A DNA stretch of 64,000 bases from Oscillospiraceae bacterium (lineage in GTDB: Bacteria; Bacillota; Clostridia; Oscillospirales; Oscillospiraceae), in the NCBI GenBank assembly GCA_017395935.1, contig JAFQNL010000004.1:1-64000 (forward strand), given 5' to 3'. The notes below the pieces were generated by a model. The model made no database searches. It saw only the letters and a program-made list of their open reading frames with translations, and was not told where the DNA came from. Position numbers and translations under genes: made by a program. Shown one piece after another: positions 25,353 through 34,776 of this stretch. Every line of letters begins with the position of its first letter. Within the stretch, counting starts at the first letter, position 1.

Positions 25353-25801
25353 TACAACACCTCCTGGTCGTCGCTCCTCCTGCGGCGGTACGGCTGGCAG
25401 GTAAAGGCCAGCGCGATTTCGCCGCCGCATTCAGGCAGATCATCATCCGGGGTATAAACTGCATCAGTCAGGCTGCCGATATAATAATAATCCGGATCGT
25501 CATCGTCATAGATTTTCGATTCCGCCGCGCCGGCGGCCCAGGCATACACCTGATTTTTCAGGGATTCCAGGGCCTCCGGCGCATCTGCCAGCAAGTCAAA
25601 GGTATATTCAAGCGTGCGGCTTCCGTAGTATGGGCCGCCGCAAAGGCAACTGAAATCGTAATACCCAGACATATACGGGACTGTGGCGGTAATAAATTTC
25701 CGATTCGGAAATCCAACGGAACGGCTGGAAATATAAAGGCCAAAATCACGGTAGCTGTGCTTCCCATTGATTTCCACGCCCATTTGATGTAATGGTGTCA
25801 C
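25352..25801 (-). CDS. Distal tail protein (Dit-like)
   Basis: A 149-residue protein located between the tape measure and the tail-tip protein, where the distal tail (Dit) hub sits in siphoviruses. The N-terminus has the [17 protein letters not shown] pattern found in Dit proteins. The start is taken as the GTG at 25801, which overlaps the tape-measure stop by 4 bp (GTGA) and has AGGGGG upstream. It connects the tail tube with the tip. Confidence 0.8.
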   Translation of the reverse strand: MTPLHQMGVEINGKHSYRDFGLYISSRSVGFPNRKFITATVPYMSGYYDFSCLCGGPYYGSRTLEYTFDLLADAPEALESLKNQVYAWAAGAAESKIYDDDDPDYYYIGSLTDAVYTPDDDLPECGGEIALAFTCQPYRRRRSDDQEVL

Positions 25802-28797
25802 AGGCACAACCCCCTTGCCTGCAGCGCCTGACGGGTGCCAAGCGCATCATCTGTGTCGCCTACGGTGGCGGCCGCAAAGGTTCTTCCGTTGATTTGCAAA
25901 TAGATGGGGCGATTGGCAAGCTGCACCACAGCGGCCGCAAGATCAGACACGGACTTTCCAATGGCACGTTCCACTGCCGCAGCTACATAGCCCTGCAGCA
26001 CATCGATGGGCGCAACCGCCTCCGGCCCGGCCTCGCCGCCGCCCAGCAGGTGGGCGCCTTGGGCACCGAAGATAGTGGGCGCAGTCAGCACGGCGCCGGT
26101 TTTGTACCAGCTGATGTTAAACGATGGTACGCTTGGGGGATCCAAGCTGAACTTGCCCTTGATCGTGAAGTGCGGAAGTTTCAGCTTGGGCAGGCTCCAG
26201 GAAAAGTTGAACTTGCTTTTGATGGCGGAAATCGCGTTGGACACGGCCGTTTTGGCGGCGTTCATAATGGTGCTGATCTTTGATCCGATGGCGGAAAATT
26301 TGCTTTGCACAGCGGAAAAGGCCCCGGCAGCTCCGGCTGAGACTGCTGATTTGATCCCGTTCCAGGCCGAAGATGCAACGTTTTTGACACTGTTAAACAC
26401 AGTAGATGTAGCCGTTCTTATGGCAGTCCACTTATTCTGTACAGCAGACCAGACACTGGAAGCTGCATTCGATACCGCGTTTGTGATGCCATCCCATATC
26501 TTGCGCAGATTTCCAAATAGCTCCTGGGCAGCTGCGCTGATCGTGTCCCAGTTTTTGTACAAGGCCACGCCAATAGCAATCAGCGCCCCGATTGCCGCCA
26601 CAACCAGGGTGATGGGCGATGTCACAAAGGCCATCACCGTGCCAAAAGCAGTAGTTGCCGCCGTGGCCACTGTGGTGGCCGTCGTCTGGAGTCCCAGGGC
26701 AACCGTGTGGGCCGTAATCGCCGCCGTCTCGCCGGCCTGGATTGTGCCGGCGGCCAGAGCGCCGGCGTTGGCCAATGCCTGGGCGGCTTGATAGGCGCCA
26801 ATGGCAACTGTCAAGGTGCCGACACCTACGGCTAGAACAGATACAGCTGTCTCATGTTCGCTGAGCCATTCACTGGCCGCGCGGACAGCATCTGCGAATG
26901 CAGTGATCCCATCAATCGCACTGTCGGAAAAGTCTGCGATAGCTGGCGTCAGATCGTTCACAATAGGCTGCAGAAGTTCCCCCTTCAGGGTTCTTCCAAC
27001 ACCGGTAATTGCACTACCAATGTCAGAGTACTTGACTGCCGTCAGTTTTTCCATGGCCCCGGTGGTAGTAACCGCCGCACCGGAAACATCCATCAACGCC
27101 TTGACGCCATCTGCGCCCAAGTCCTCCCACATCGTTCCGAACAGGGCAACGCCAGCCGCATTTTGCTGCACCGGATCGTCCATGGAATACAATGCCTCCA
27201 GCACTTCCGCTGTCGCTTCTCTGGCAGCCTGGCCACCCTCCGCAAATTTTGCCTGGAGTTCCTCTGCCGATGCCGCCGCGCTGTAGCCTAGGATAGCAAA
27301 TCCGTCCGATGTAGTGGTGCTTGTATCCTTCGCCCGGATACCAAACTCCTTCATGGCATCGCCCAGCTTGTCTACAGAGAACGTACCGGCAGAAGCGCCA
27401 TTTTTCAAGGAGTTATAGAATTCGTCTGCACTGTACCCCTGTGCTTTGTAATAGCTGGAGTACTCGTTAATGGTATCCAGGAGGTCACCGTTCTTGTCCA
27501 GCCCCTCCTGGGCCCCTTTGACAACAAAACTGAAGGCCTCTTCGGAAGTCAAGCCGAACTGATCCATCAGCATATTCACTGAGCGCATGGTTTCCGTGTA
27601 GTCATAGCCAAAGGTGTCCCGGAGGGTGATGGCATTGGCAGTCATCTTTTCAAGCTTAGACGGGTCAATCTCCCCAGTCTGCTTTTTGACCTCCGCCATT
27701 GCATCCGCAACGTCTTGCATGGACTCCCCGAAGTTCTGTGCGTAAAGCGATTCGATGGAATCGGAAAACGCCTCCATCTCCTCCGTGCTTGCACCGGTCT
27801 GGGCCTGGAAGCTGGCACTGGCTTCACTTGATGCCGTCAGCAGGTCAGAAAATGCGTCAATCGCCTTTTCAATGCCATCCGCCACAAGATCGGACAGGGA
27901 TCCCTTCATGACAGTAAAGCCTTCGCTCGTTTCCCTGGAACTGTCTTCAGTTTTTTCAAGGGACTGATCCAAGTCGTCAGCGGCGCGCCCGGCATCTTCC
28001 ATTGTTTTGCGGTTTGCGCTAAGATCACCGGAAAGGTCCGAAATTTCAGAAGCTAACCGCTTAGCCTCGTCACTGGCATCGCCGTACTCCAGCACAGCGC
28101 TGACATACTGCTGTTTCAGCCTGGCAAGCTCCGACTCCTGGGCGGAGATTGTGGAGGTCAGCTTGTCCAGGGCAGATTTACTTTCCTCCGTGGCATCCGT
28201 CAAGGCTGTAGTCTTCGCCTCGGCCTCGGCCAGCCGGGCCTTGTTTTCGCCAAGCTCCCCGGACAGGGCTTTGATCTGCTGGGCAAGCCCCTGGGCCTCG
28301 TCACTGGCCTCGCCATACTCCAGCACAGCGCTAACATACTGCCGCTTCAAATCGGCCAGTTCGTCCTCCTGCTGTCCGATGGTGTCGGTCAGCTTGCCTA
28401 AGGCGGAATTCGCCCTGGCGGACTCCGCCTCCTGCTGGGCCAGCCGGTCATTGACGGCTTCCATCTGCTTGGCGACCTGAAGGGACTGGGCCTCCACGCT
28501 ATTCAATTGGATACGAAGTCTGGACGCCTCGGCGGAGTCGGCCCCGAAATACTGCTCGGTCAGATGCAGTTTGTTATTCAGCGCCTCTTTCTTGGCCGCC
28601 AGCGCCTGGGCCTGCCGTTCCAGCAGCTTCTCCCTCTTGGTCAGGCTGTCCGCAGACTGGCCCATGATGTCCATTTGCGTGGCGTTCAGCTTCAGCGCGC
28701 TACGCAGTTCTGTGCCCGCGGCAGTTGCGGACTTAATTGCCTGGTTAAAAGCCGATACATCCGCGTTAAACTTTACCTTTGCTTCTTTCGTTGCCAT
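25798..28797 (-). CDS. Tape measure protein
   Basis: The longest phage gene, 999 residues; its length sets the tail length. The N-terminal 300 residues are helical coiled coil with two copies of a roughly 60-residue unit (about 136-195 and 213-272) sharing [10 protein letters not shown] and ASDEA. The middle matches the TMP core (around 300-620), and hydrophobic segments near 690-760 could insert in the host membrane. The C-terminal quarter has repeated W/I/SA..A helices. Confidence 0.9.
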   Translation of the reverse strand: MATKEAKVKFNADVSAFNQAIKSATAAGTELRSALKLNATQMDIMGQSADSLTKREKLLERQAQALAAKKEALNNKLHLTEQYFGADSAEASRLRIQLNSVEAQSLQVAKQMEAVNDRLAQQEAESARANSALGKLTDTIGQQEDELADLKRQYVSAVLEYGEASDEAQGLAQQIKALSGELGENKARLAEAEAKTTALTDATEESKSALDKLTSTISAQESELARLKQQYVSAVLEYGDASDEAKRLASEISDLSGDLSANRKTMEDAGRAADDLDQSLEKTEDSSRETSEGFTVMKGSLSDLVADGIEKAIDAFSDLLTASSEASASFQAQTGASTEEMEAFSDSIESLYAQNFGESMQDVADAMAEVKKQTGEIDPSKLEKMTANAITLRDTFGYDYTETMRSVNMLMDQFGLTSEEAFSFVVKGAQEGLDKNGDLLDTINEYSSYYKAQGYSADEFYNSLKNGASAGTFSVDKLGDAMKEFGIRAKDTSTTTSDGFAILGYSAAASAEELQAKFAEGGQAAREATAEVLEALYSMDDPVQQNAAGVALFGTMWEDLGADGVKALMDVSGAAVTTTGAMEKLTAVKYSDIGSAITGVGRTLKGELLQPIVNDLTPAIADFSDSAIDGITAFADAVRAASEWLSEHETAVSVLAVGVGTLTVAIGAYQAAQALANAGALAAGTIQAGETAAITAHTVALGLQTTATTVATAATTAFGTVMAFVTSPITLVVAAIGALIAIGVALYKNWDTISAAAQELFGNLRKIWDGITNAVSNAASSVWSAVQNKWTAIRTATSTVFNSVKNVASSAWNGIKSAVSAGAAGAFSAVQSKFSAIGSKISTIMNAAKTAVSNAISAIKSKFNFSWSLPKLKLPHFTIKGKFSLDPPSVPSFNISWYKTGAVLTAPTIFGAQGAHLLGGGEAGPEAVAPIDVLQGYVAAAVERAIGKSVSDLAAAVVQLANRPIYLQINGRTFAAATVGDTDDALGTRQALQARGLCL

Positions 28798-28801
28798 CCT
28801 A

Positions 28802-29397
28802 TCACCGTCCTTTCAGCGCCCGCGCTTGGGCTGCCTCCCGTTCGCCGCCAAGCCATGCGTCATAGGCGGCCTTGTTGGCCGCCACCGAGGCCAGCCAGGC
28901 CAGATCTACAGACCAAAATAGCTCCTCGGAGATACCCAAAACAAGGACGTAGTAGGTATAGGCATCCTCTACGTCCTCGATTTGAAATTTCGGCAGTTTT
29001 ATGCCGTGCCCGTCGCCTGTTCTGCAGCGGTTTCGGAACGGGCCGCGAAATCCGCTGCTTTTTTTGGGAAAAGCAGGGTCAGGGAAAGATCGTTGATCAC
29101 GTCCATATCTACGGGCACAAGATTCAGGAACGCCTCGAAGTCCAAAGCCAACTCCAGCATCTCTCCACGGCCCAGCACGTCGCACAGATAGCCCGTATAG
29201 ATAATATCCAGATTGAAGAACACAGGGTCTGCGTTCTTCTTGCACAGATCATTGTAGGCCGTAAAGAAGCGCTTGTACTGCTCCGGCTTCTGGGCCCGGA
29301 GCTTGTACAGCAGAAGGAAATTCAGCGTCAGCCCAACTTTCTGGCCGTCTCTCAGCCGCAGGGGGATGGAGACGGGCTTGATGTCCTTGATATCCAT
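28802..29397 (-). CDS. Tail assembly chaperone long form (GT-type, by -1 frameshift)
   Basis: The chaperone frame (28999-29397) carries CCCAAAA at 29062-29068, within an 11-base C3A7G run at 29058-29068. Slipping back one base there leads into a second frame that runs to 28802 without a stop. The extension is about 85 residues, reads [20 protein letters not shown] then [18 protein letters not shown], and ends 4 bp before the tape measure gene. This matches the lambda G/GT arrangement. Coordinates give the outer span of the two frames. Confidence 0.8.
28999..29397 (-). CDS. Tail assembly chaperone, short form (G-type)
   Basis: A 132-residue protein translated without frameshift. It starts [13 protein letters not shown], is helical, and ends after an Ala/Thr-rich tail. 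It binds the tape measure protein during tail assembly. Its ATG shares one base with the previous stop (TGATG). Confidence 0.85.
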   Translation of the reverse strand: MDIKDIKPVSIPLRLRDGQKVGLTLNFLLLYKLRAQKPEQYKRFFTAYNDLCKKNADPVFFNLDIIYTGYLCDVLGRGEMLELALDFEAFLNLVPVDMDVINDLSLTLLFPKKAADFAARSETAAEQATGTA

Positions 29398-29615
29398 CAG
29401 CGCACCTTCTGCACATACTTCTTGGGCTTGGTCAGTTCCGCAAGCCGCTCCGTGGTGATCTCCAGTTCATCGCCTTTTTTGCGGATCGCCTGGGTGTATT
29501 TATCCCGGAAAGTGATCAGCACACGGACGCGGACCTTGGCCTCGATGATATCGGGGGCCTCAGCGGCGGCGGTGTCCAATTTGGGCGCCGTTTCATTTTT
29601 GATTTTCGTTGCCAT
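29397..29615 (-). CDS. Small phage protein between major tail protein and tail chaperone
   Basis: The 72-residue product starts at the ATG MATKIKNE, with AAAGGAG upstream. A Lys/Glu-rich sequence with a short beta-type core (VRVLITFRDKYTQA). The family is not recognised; similar small proteins are common at this place. An upstream extension of the same frame lies inside the major tail gene and has no ribosome site. Confidence 0.7.
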   Translation of the reverse strand: MATKIKNETAPKLDTAAAEAPDIIEAKVRVRVLITFRDKYTQAIRKKGDELEITTERLAELTKPKKYVQKVR

Positions 29616-29634
29616 CAGAATTACTCCTTTCTCA

Positions 29635-30195
29635 TCAGGCGGTAGCGACCACCAGATCAAGCGTCCACTGTTCCATCCACTGCGCAGCCAGTTCCTCGCT
29701 GATGTCGTCGGCCAGGGCCTCATAGCTCACCAGCTCGTTGTCATCCGGCGTGACAGCCAGTTCCAGCTCCACCATGGCCACCTCGGTGTCGTCGTCGTTA
29801 ACCTTGGTGACCTTATCGCTGCTAACCGTGGCACAGGGCCAGGCCTTATATTTGATGACGTCGTCCTCGTCCTTTACCCGTGCCGTCACCACACATTCCG
29901 GGTGCGTGGAAGCGGGGCCGTAGCCATGGACACCCTCCGCCAGGGGCACATCATCCATGCCGTACACGGACAGGTAAAGCGCATAGGGCATGTGCATAGT
30001 AATCTTTACCGTGCCAGTGTCACCCTTGGTACGGCTTTTTTTCACTCGTCCGCGGCACTTTTTGGTAATGGTTTTGGTGCTGATCGTCTCCTCCAGGCTG
30101 CCAACGCATTCGCAGGCGGTCGCCGAGACGGCGCCCTTGGGCTTGATGGCAATCAGATCCAGGAAAAAATCAGAGAAAATGACGTTTTCAGGCAT
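29635..30195 (-). CDS. Major tail tube protein
   Basis: A 186-residue protein in the usual place before the chaperone genes. It starts MPENVIFSDFFLDLIAI and is rich in beta-type sequence, with acidic patches and the ELELAVTPDDNELVSYE segment typical of phi13/TP901-type major tail proteins. It polymerises into the tail tube. Confidence 0.8.
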   Translation of the reverse strand: MPENVIFSDFFLDLIAIKPKGAVSATACECVGSLEETISTKTITKKCRGRVKKSRTKGDTGTVKITMHMPYALYLSVYGMDDVPLAEGVHGYGPASTHPECVVTARVKDEDDVIKYKAWPCATVSSDKVTKVNDDDTEVAMVELELAVTPDDNELVSYEALADDISEELAAQWMEQWTLDLVVATA

Positions 30196-30624
30196 TTAAA
30201 TTCCCTCCTCGAAAAGTTCTACCAGACGGGTGCAGATGCCGTCCACGATGGTGTCCGTGGAGGTCTCCGCGCCCCGCTGCATAAAGTGCTGTCTCCCGGC
30301 GTGGCGCTTGGTGTTGCCGCCGTCGTCCGGGAAATACAGATAGTTGTATGGCTTGACGGATCTGACGGTGATAGACATCAGATCCGTCTGTTCCATGCCG
30401 AACACAGCCGTCCCCGCAGACCTGGCACCGGCAGGCTTGCCAGACCACCGCCTCCCGGACACCGGGAGTAACCGGGTGATGGACTCTGTGATCTGGCGGT
30501 AGCCAGCTTCCGCCAGGTATTGGGATACGGCAACGGTGCTTTGATCGCCAAACCGCTGCAGCGCCTCAGTCAGCCGCTCGATTGGGGTGATGTCTACCGT
30601 GGCTTTTGCGCTGTTTCCCATCAT
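30196..30624 (-). CDS. HK97 gp10-like minor tail / head-tail joining protein
   Basis: About 142 residues. The order (after the adaptor, before the terminator-type protein) and the pattern with LPVSGRRWSGKPAG and Tyr-rich YNYLYFPDDGG...H..R..HFMQRG fit the HK97-gp10 family. I use the ATG sharing a base with the preceding stop; a GTG one codon earlier is equally possible. Confidence 0.75.
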   Translation of the reverse strand: MMGNSAKATVDITPIERLTEALQRFGDQSTVAVSQYLAEAGYRQITESITRLLPVSGRRWSGKPAGARSAGTAVFGMEQTDLMSITVRSVKPYNYLYFPDDGGNTKRHAGRQHFMQRGAETSTDTIVDGICTRLVELFEEGI

Positions 30625-30977
30625 CACACCCGCTTTCTGGGCGCCAGTACGGTAAAGGACGCGACCTCCATGCCGGCCTTGGTGTCCGGTTTGAACATAT
30701 AGTTGTACCGGATAGGCTCCTTTGCTGGCCGGATGCCCTTGATGGCCACCAGCGCATCCAGAACCCGCTCGGGCTCCCCCTCCGGCACAAAGTCCTGCCG
30801 TACAATGTACACCTCGTAGCGGTCTGTCAAGTCCGTCTTGGCGGATGGAATCACATCGGTCTCCGACCGGCGGAACACGATGTAGTCCCAGTCATTGCTG
30901 CCCTGCAGCCGGGCGTCGCTGCCGTAGCACACCGGCAGGCCAAAGGTCTCCAGCGTCTCCTGGATCTGATCAAGCAA
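30624..30977 (-). CDS. Tail terminator / tail completion protein
   Basis: A 117-residue protein starting at a TTG that has GGAGGTGAG upstream. The beta-alpha sequence with YIVRQDFVPEGEPERVL resembles tail-completion (Tc) proteins of siphoviruses (gpU-like). It would stop tail-tube polymerisation. It overlaps the adaptor gene by 8 bp. Confidence 0.65.
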   Translation of the reverse strand: MLDQIQETLETFGLPVCYGSDARLQGSNDWDYIVFRRSETDVIPSAKTDLTDRYEVYIVRQDFVPEGEPERVLDALVAIKGIRPAKEPIRYNYMFKPDTKAGMEVASFTVLAPRKRV

Positions 30978-31314
30978 GTCGTCTCACCTCCGTCAGCTGG
31001 AGATACAGCTCGGTGTCGGTGTACTCCACGGAGCCGACGTGATACAGCGTGTCGCCAATCTGTACGGAACACCGGGTGTCCACCCGGATGCTTCCCGGCC
31101 GCCGGGTGGAGATTTTGCGATCCAGGGAGTAGCCCATCTGTTGGGCATACTCCCGATCCTCCGCCCGGCGGGACTGCTCGGCGAACGCCAGGGTGCAAAT
31201 CTCCTCCAGCTCCGTTGCCGCTATGGGAGACCGGCGGGCGGCAAAGCTGGTGGGCGCCGCCTTCTCCCGGCAGATCACGCAGACGCCGCTGTTATACGTT
31301 TTCGGATGGTCCAT
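30970..31314 (-). CDS. Head-tail adaptor / head-closure protein
   Basis: A 114-residue protein starting MDHPKTYNSGV; a longer start would lie inside the previous gene. SIRVDTRCSVQIGDTLYHVGS and the ending LQLTEV resemble head-closure proteins of the SPP1 gp16 / phage head-tail joining type. It overlaps the neighbours on both sides. Confidence 0.7.
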   Translation of the reverse strand: MDHPKTYNSGVCVICREKAAPTSFAARRSPIAATELEEICTLAFAEQSRRAEDREYAQQMGYSLDRKISTRRPGSIRVDTRCSVQIGDTLYHVGSVEYTDTELYLQLTEVRRLA

Positions 31315-31654
31315 CGGTACCCTCCTCCTCCGGTGTGGACTCCAGGTCATGCCTCTGCTGGCAGGACCCAATATCATCTTCGTAGGCTGCCCAGAACAAA
31401 TCCCCCTTGTGGTTCCATTCGTATAGGCAGTAGTTCAGCAGAAGCCAACGTTCCATGGACGGGATGCCAAAATCAAAGACTTCCCCCGCCCCATCATAGG
31501 CGGTCCCCGTCTCGTAGTCATAGCGCAGGCCCACCATCCGGCAAAGTTTCGGGATTGCGTCCTCCAGGACGACGTCTACCCGGGCGTCCGTGTTCTTGTC
31601 ACTCCAGGTGATATTCAGCTTGCCCTTGACCAGGACTACCAGCTCGCTATCCAT
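31292..31654 (-). CDS. Head-tail connector protein (gp6-like)
   Basis: A 120-residue acidic helical protein with LVVLVKGKLNITWSDKNTDARV and C-terminal ERWLLLNYCLYEWN, which match the phage gp6/DNA-packaging connector family. It sits directly after the capsid gene, as usual, and would join portal and tail. Confidence 0.8.
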   Translation of the reverse strand: MDSELVVLVKGKLNITWSDKNTDARVDVVLEDAIPKLCRMVGLRYDYETGTAYDGAGEVFDFGIPSMERWLLLNYCLYEWNHKGDLFWAAYEDDIGSCQQRHDLESTPEEEGTDGPSENV

Positions 31655-31659
31655 GGGGA

Positions 31660-32871
31660 TCAGGCAGTTTCAACCGCCTGGTTCATCTGGTAGACGGTGA
31701 TATAGGCGGGATCCAGGTTGGTAATGTCCAGCAGAATGAAGCAGGTGTTGTCGCTGGCCCGGCCATCAGCGTAATTGACAACCTTAAACACCCGCTGGTC
31801 CTCCAGGAACTTGACAGAATCGTCATACTCGATGACATTGTTCCTGCGGCTCTGTCCGACATACATGGTGTACTCGTCCATCAGGCCCAACAGGGGCTTG
31901 TTGTCGGACACAAAGTTGGAGACGATGACGTCCGTGGGGAACGGGAACAGGTTGTTGGCGTAGGTGCCGCCGGCAGTCAGAACCGTGGTGGCAGGCATGA
32001 TCTTGGTCAGGTAGTCGGTCAGGTTGCAGATGATAGCCACCTTGGAAAAGCTGCGGGAATTGCCGTCTTCGTCCTTGGCCAGCATAGAAAGAAGCGCACC
32101 GTACTCCGACGGGGCGAAGGAAGTGACCTCCACAGGAGTCTTCTGCTTCCAGCCCGTGGAAGGGGAATAGTCAGAAGACAGATCCCGGTCGGCGCCGATG
32201 GGCTGATTCACGCCGTTGCCGCAGACAAAGGCCATCTCCAGGGCGCAGGCCATAGCTTCGCCAATACAGGCCCGGATGTAGCGATCCAGGAAGATTGGGC
32301 CCAAATCCAACATGCCAAGCTCCAGGATGGCAAAACAGGACAGCTTGTTCTGCTTGACGTCCACAACATCCAGGCCTCCGGTGATCTCCTTCTCTACAGC
32401 GGCAGTGATGGGGCCCCAGACCGCCGTCTGCGCGGACCGCTTATTGCGGATCCACTTGGTCAGATAGCCCACGGGCTGCATATTGATGTTCTTCAGCAGC
32501 GGATGCTCCTGCTCCAGGTTGCGGAACACGTCCTCAAAAATGGTGGAGGGCATGATGTCTTCCTCGTTGTCGGAGTTGATAATCTCGACGAAGGACTGCT
32601 TGGGGGTAGACCCCTTCAGGGCGGTGATCACCTTCTGGTACCACTTCTCCTCCTGGGCGGTCAGCGTCCTGTAGCCCCGCTGGGCCAGCACCTGCCGATC
32701 CTGGGTGCGCTGGTACTCCCGGAGATCTTTGGCCATATTCTGCTGCACCTGGTTGGCCACAGCCTGCTGGGCGGCCTCCCAGGCGGCCTCCACCTTCTTG
32801 GTATCGTTGGATTCGTACGCCTCCCGAAGCTGCCGGGCAGTATCGGTGGTGTTCAACATAAATACGGGCAT
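31660..32871 (-). CDS. Major capsid protein, HK97 fold
   Basis: A 403-residue protein. Its first 110 residues are a charged, coiled delta domain (Q/E/K-rich), typical of a scaffold that the adjacent ClpP-like protease removes. The main part has GKFTEW-like regions, WGPITAAVEKEITGGLDVVDVKQNKLS and an E-loop/A-domain pattern. It forms the icosahedral head. The protease gene lies 16 bp upstream in the transcript direction. Confidence 0.9.
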   Translation of the reverse strand: MPVFMLNTTDTARQLREAYESNDTKKVEAAWEAAQQAVANQVQQNMAKDLREYQRTQDRQVLAQRGYRTLTAQEEKWYQKVITALKGSTPKQSFVEIINSDNEEDIMPSTIFEDVFRNLEQEHPLLKNINMQPVGYLTKWIRNKRSAQTAVWGPITAAVEKEITGGLDVVDVKQNKLSCFAILELGMLDLGPIFLDRYIRACIGEAMACALEMAFVCGNGVNQPIGADRDLSSDYSPSTGWKQKTPVEVTSFAPSEYGALLSMLAKDEDGNSRSFSKVAIICNLTDYLTKIMPATTVLTAGGTYANNLFPFPTDVIVSNFVSDNKPLLGLMDEYTMYVGQSRRNNVIEYDDSVKFLEDQRVFKVVNYADGRASDNTCFILLDITNLDPAYITVYQMNQAVETA

Positions 32872-32887
32872 TTAATATTCCTCCTTT

Positions 32888-33574
32888 TTAATAGTTGCCC
32901 AGCGTTGTCAGCAGGTGCTGGAGCTGGGTGGGTTGACTGGGCGTTTGGGGTTCCGGCTGGCCGGCACTCTGGTGCAGTCGGTCATAGACTAGCTGCCGTA
33001 CAGACTGGGAGGGCTGTTTGCTACTAAAAAGATCCTGGATCTCGGTGACAAAGCCCCACTCCAGCGCCTCCTCCGGGGTGAGGAAACGCTCCTCCCCCAT
33101 CAGGGAGACCAGCTCCTCCCGGCTTTTGGAGCTCCGGGCAAGGTAGGCGGTAATGGACTGTTCGGTGATGGCGTCCAGGTTGTCCGCCTCTGCCCGGAGC
33201 TGGGCCGCATTGCCGGTAACGCCACCCCAGGCGGGATGCACCAGCAAGTTGGAGCACTTAGCCGCAACCCGGCGGTCCCCTGCCATAAGGACGACGCTGG
33301 CGCCGGAGCAGGCGAAGCCGTCCACATAGGTGACGATCTTTGCTTTGTGCTGTAGCAGGGCGTTCATAATGGCCAGACTCTCGGCCACCTCGCCGCCGTA
33401 GCTGTTAATGTGGACGTTGATGGTGTCCACATCCAGTCCGGCAATCTGATGCTGGAGATTGTAGCTGGATACGTCGGACGCCAGGTAGGGCCAGGATGTG
33501 ATGTCGCCGAAGATCAGCACGTCCGCCTCTCGGCCATTCACGGCCAGGGAATAATATCGGTTCGGTTCGCTCAT
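32888..33574 (-). CDS. Head maturation protease (ClpP-like, S14 family)
   Basis: A 228-residue serine protease of the ClpP fold that processes the capsid. Catalytic Ser90 lies in DGFACSGASVVLMAGD and His113 in LLVHPAW; NSYGGEVAESLAI is the oxyanion-loop region. The C-terminus past 190 is rich in Gln/Pro. It sits between portal and capsid, as normal for HK97-type phages. Confidence 0.92.
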   Translation of the reverse strand: MSEPNRYYSLAVNGREADVLIFGDITSWPYLASDVSSYNLQHQIAGLDVDTINVHINSYGGEVAESLAIMNALLQHKAKIVTYVDGFACSGASVVLMAGDRRVAAKCSNLLVHPAWGGVTGNAAQLRAEADNLDAITEQSITAYLARSSKSREELVSLMGEERFLTPEEALEWGFVTEIQDLFSSKQPSQSVRQLVYDRLHQSAGQPEPQTPSQPTQLQHLLTTLGNY

Positions 33575-33577
33575 CGT

Positions 33578-34738
33578 TTAATCACCTCCTTCCAGTGGAT
33601 CCAGCGTATTCTCTACGCTGTCATAGTTCTTTGTGATATAGTGCCGCTGACTCCATGGGGTGTTCAGTTCCGGCTGGCCGCAGCGGCGGCGGGCTTCGTC
33701 GATGCAGTAAATGCCGCTGGCAATCAGCTTGTCCAGCTTGTCTGCCATGGTGACGGGATCCACATGGCCGATGTTGCTGGTATTAACGGCGATCCAGCAG
33801 CTGTCCCTGGTGATCTGAGCCTCGGCATAGGTCTTTCTGGTCAGCTCGCTTCCGATCCGGCTGGCCAAGGGATCGATAGCAAAGGTCAGGGCCTGATTTA
33901 CAATCTGATCCACGTTGGTCATGTTGCCGGATAGGAGGCTCTCGGGCAGATGGAGGGCGGAGGCCACAATGCTGTAGACGTCCTTCCGCAGGCTGACCAC
34001 ATCCCCGGTGTAGCTGCCTGAGGAGCCGTTGGTCATGCGGGTTAGCTTCTGATCCTGGGTAATAGGGTAGGCAGACGATACGGATTTGACAAAGCTCTGC
34101 AAATTCTTCTGAATCTGGGCCATGTAGGCGTCCTGTTCTTCCTTGGTTCCGCTGGCCCTCCGGCCGACTTCAAAGACGTACTTCTCGCCTCCGGCCCGCT
34201 TGCTGGCGTCAGCTGCGGCGGCCAGCAGTTCGCCGTATTCGGCAAAGACGCCGTCCACCAGCCGCTTCACGCTGCGGTCGCCCTGGGTCAGGTAGTAAGC
34301 ATCTCCGGCGTAAAATGTCTTGCGGAGCTGACAATTGTCCACGCTGATGCCGACAAACTGGTTTCCCAGCAGAGGGTATTCCTGGATCTGAAAATGATCC
34401 GCCACGAACAGCTGGCCAGAGACCGGCACCACCAGCGCGTGCCCGTCATAGTACAGCCGGGTGACCCACTGGGCTTTGAACTCCGCCGCCGATTGATTGA
34501 CGTTGGGGGACACGTTCAGCCTGTACCAAGTGCCGTCCTTCACCGGCCGGCCATCCCGGAACACCTGAAATTCACAAGTGGCCAGCAGGTCGGCCAGCAG
34601 CCCCACCGCCGTATACAGGGCCAGTTCTTTGATATACAGCTGCTGGGATGCGTCCAGCAGGGCCCGTTCTATCACGGTGGAAGTCTCCACCTTCTTGCCC
34701 AGCCAGGAAAACAGGCTCTGCCCGCTAAAAAGTTTCAT
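33578..34738 (-). CDS. Portal protein, HK97 type
   Basis: A 386-residue protein that forms the DNA entry ring in the capsid. The sequence follows HK97 portals: ALYTAVGLLADLLATCEF near 40-57, a hydrophilic clip domain, and LHLPESLLSGNMTNVDQIVNQAL near 265-287. Its stop is 3 bp before the protease start. Confidence 0.9.
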   Translation of the reverse strand: MKLFSGQSLFSWLGKKVETSTVIERALLDASQQLYIKELALYTAVGLLADLLATCEFQVFRDGRPVKDGTWYRLNVSPNVNQSAAEFKAQWVTRLYYDGHALVVPVSGQLFVADHFQIQEYPLLGNQFVGISVDNCQLRKTFYAGDAYYLTQGDRSVKRLVDGVFAEYGELLAAAADASKRAGGEKYVFEVGRRASGTKEEQDAYMAQIQKNLQSFVKSVSSAYPITQDQKLTRMTNGSSGSYTGDVVSLRKDVYSIVASALHLPESLLSGNMTNVDQIVNQALTFAIDPLASRIGSELTRKTYAEAQITRDSCWIAVNTSNIGHVDPVTMADKLDKLIASGIYCIDEARRRCGQPELNTPWSQRHYITKNYDSVENTLDPLEGGD

Positions 34739-34751
34739 TCTCTCACCCCCT

Positions 34752-34776
34752 CAAATCCGCAACCAGTTGCGGATTT
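34752..34776. repeat. 25-bp palindromic repeat, copy 1
   Basis: Core CCGCAACCAGTTGCGG within a 25-bp stretch that is identical at 39957-39981. It lies between the portal and large-terminase genes, starting 13 bp after the portal start codon region. A longer-arm variant (CCGCAACCGGTTGCGG core) is at 49282-49307. Function unknown; perfect dyad symmetry suggests a protein-binding site or RNA hairpin. Confidence 0.7.

Noticed and set aside
34752..34776. Palindrome between portal and terminase as a plain terminator
   Set aside because: It is repeated exactly inside a coding region and has no long T-run on the transcribed strand, so a simple terminator does not explain it.
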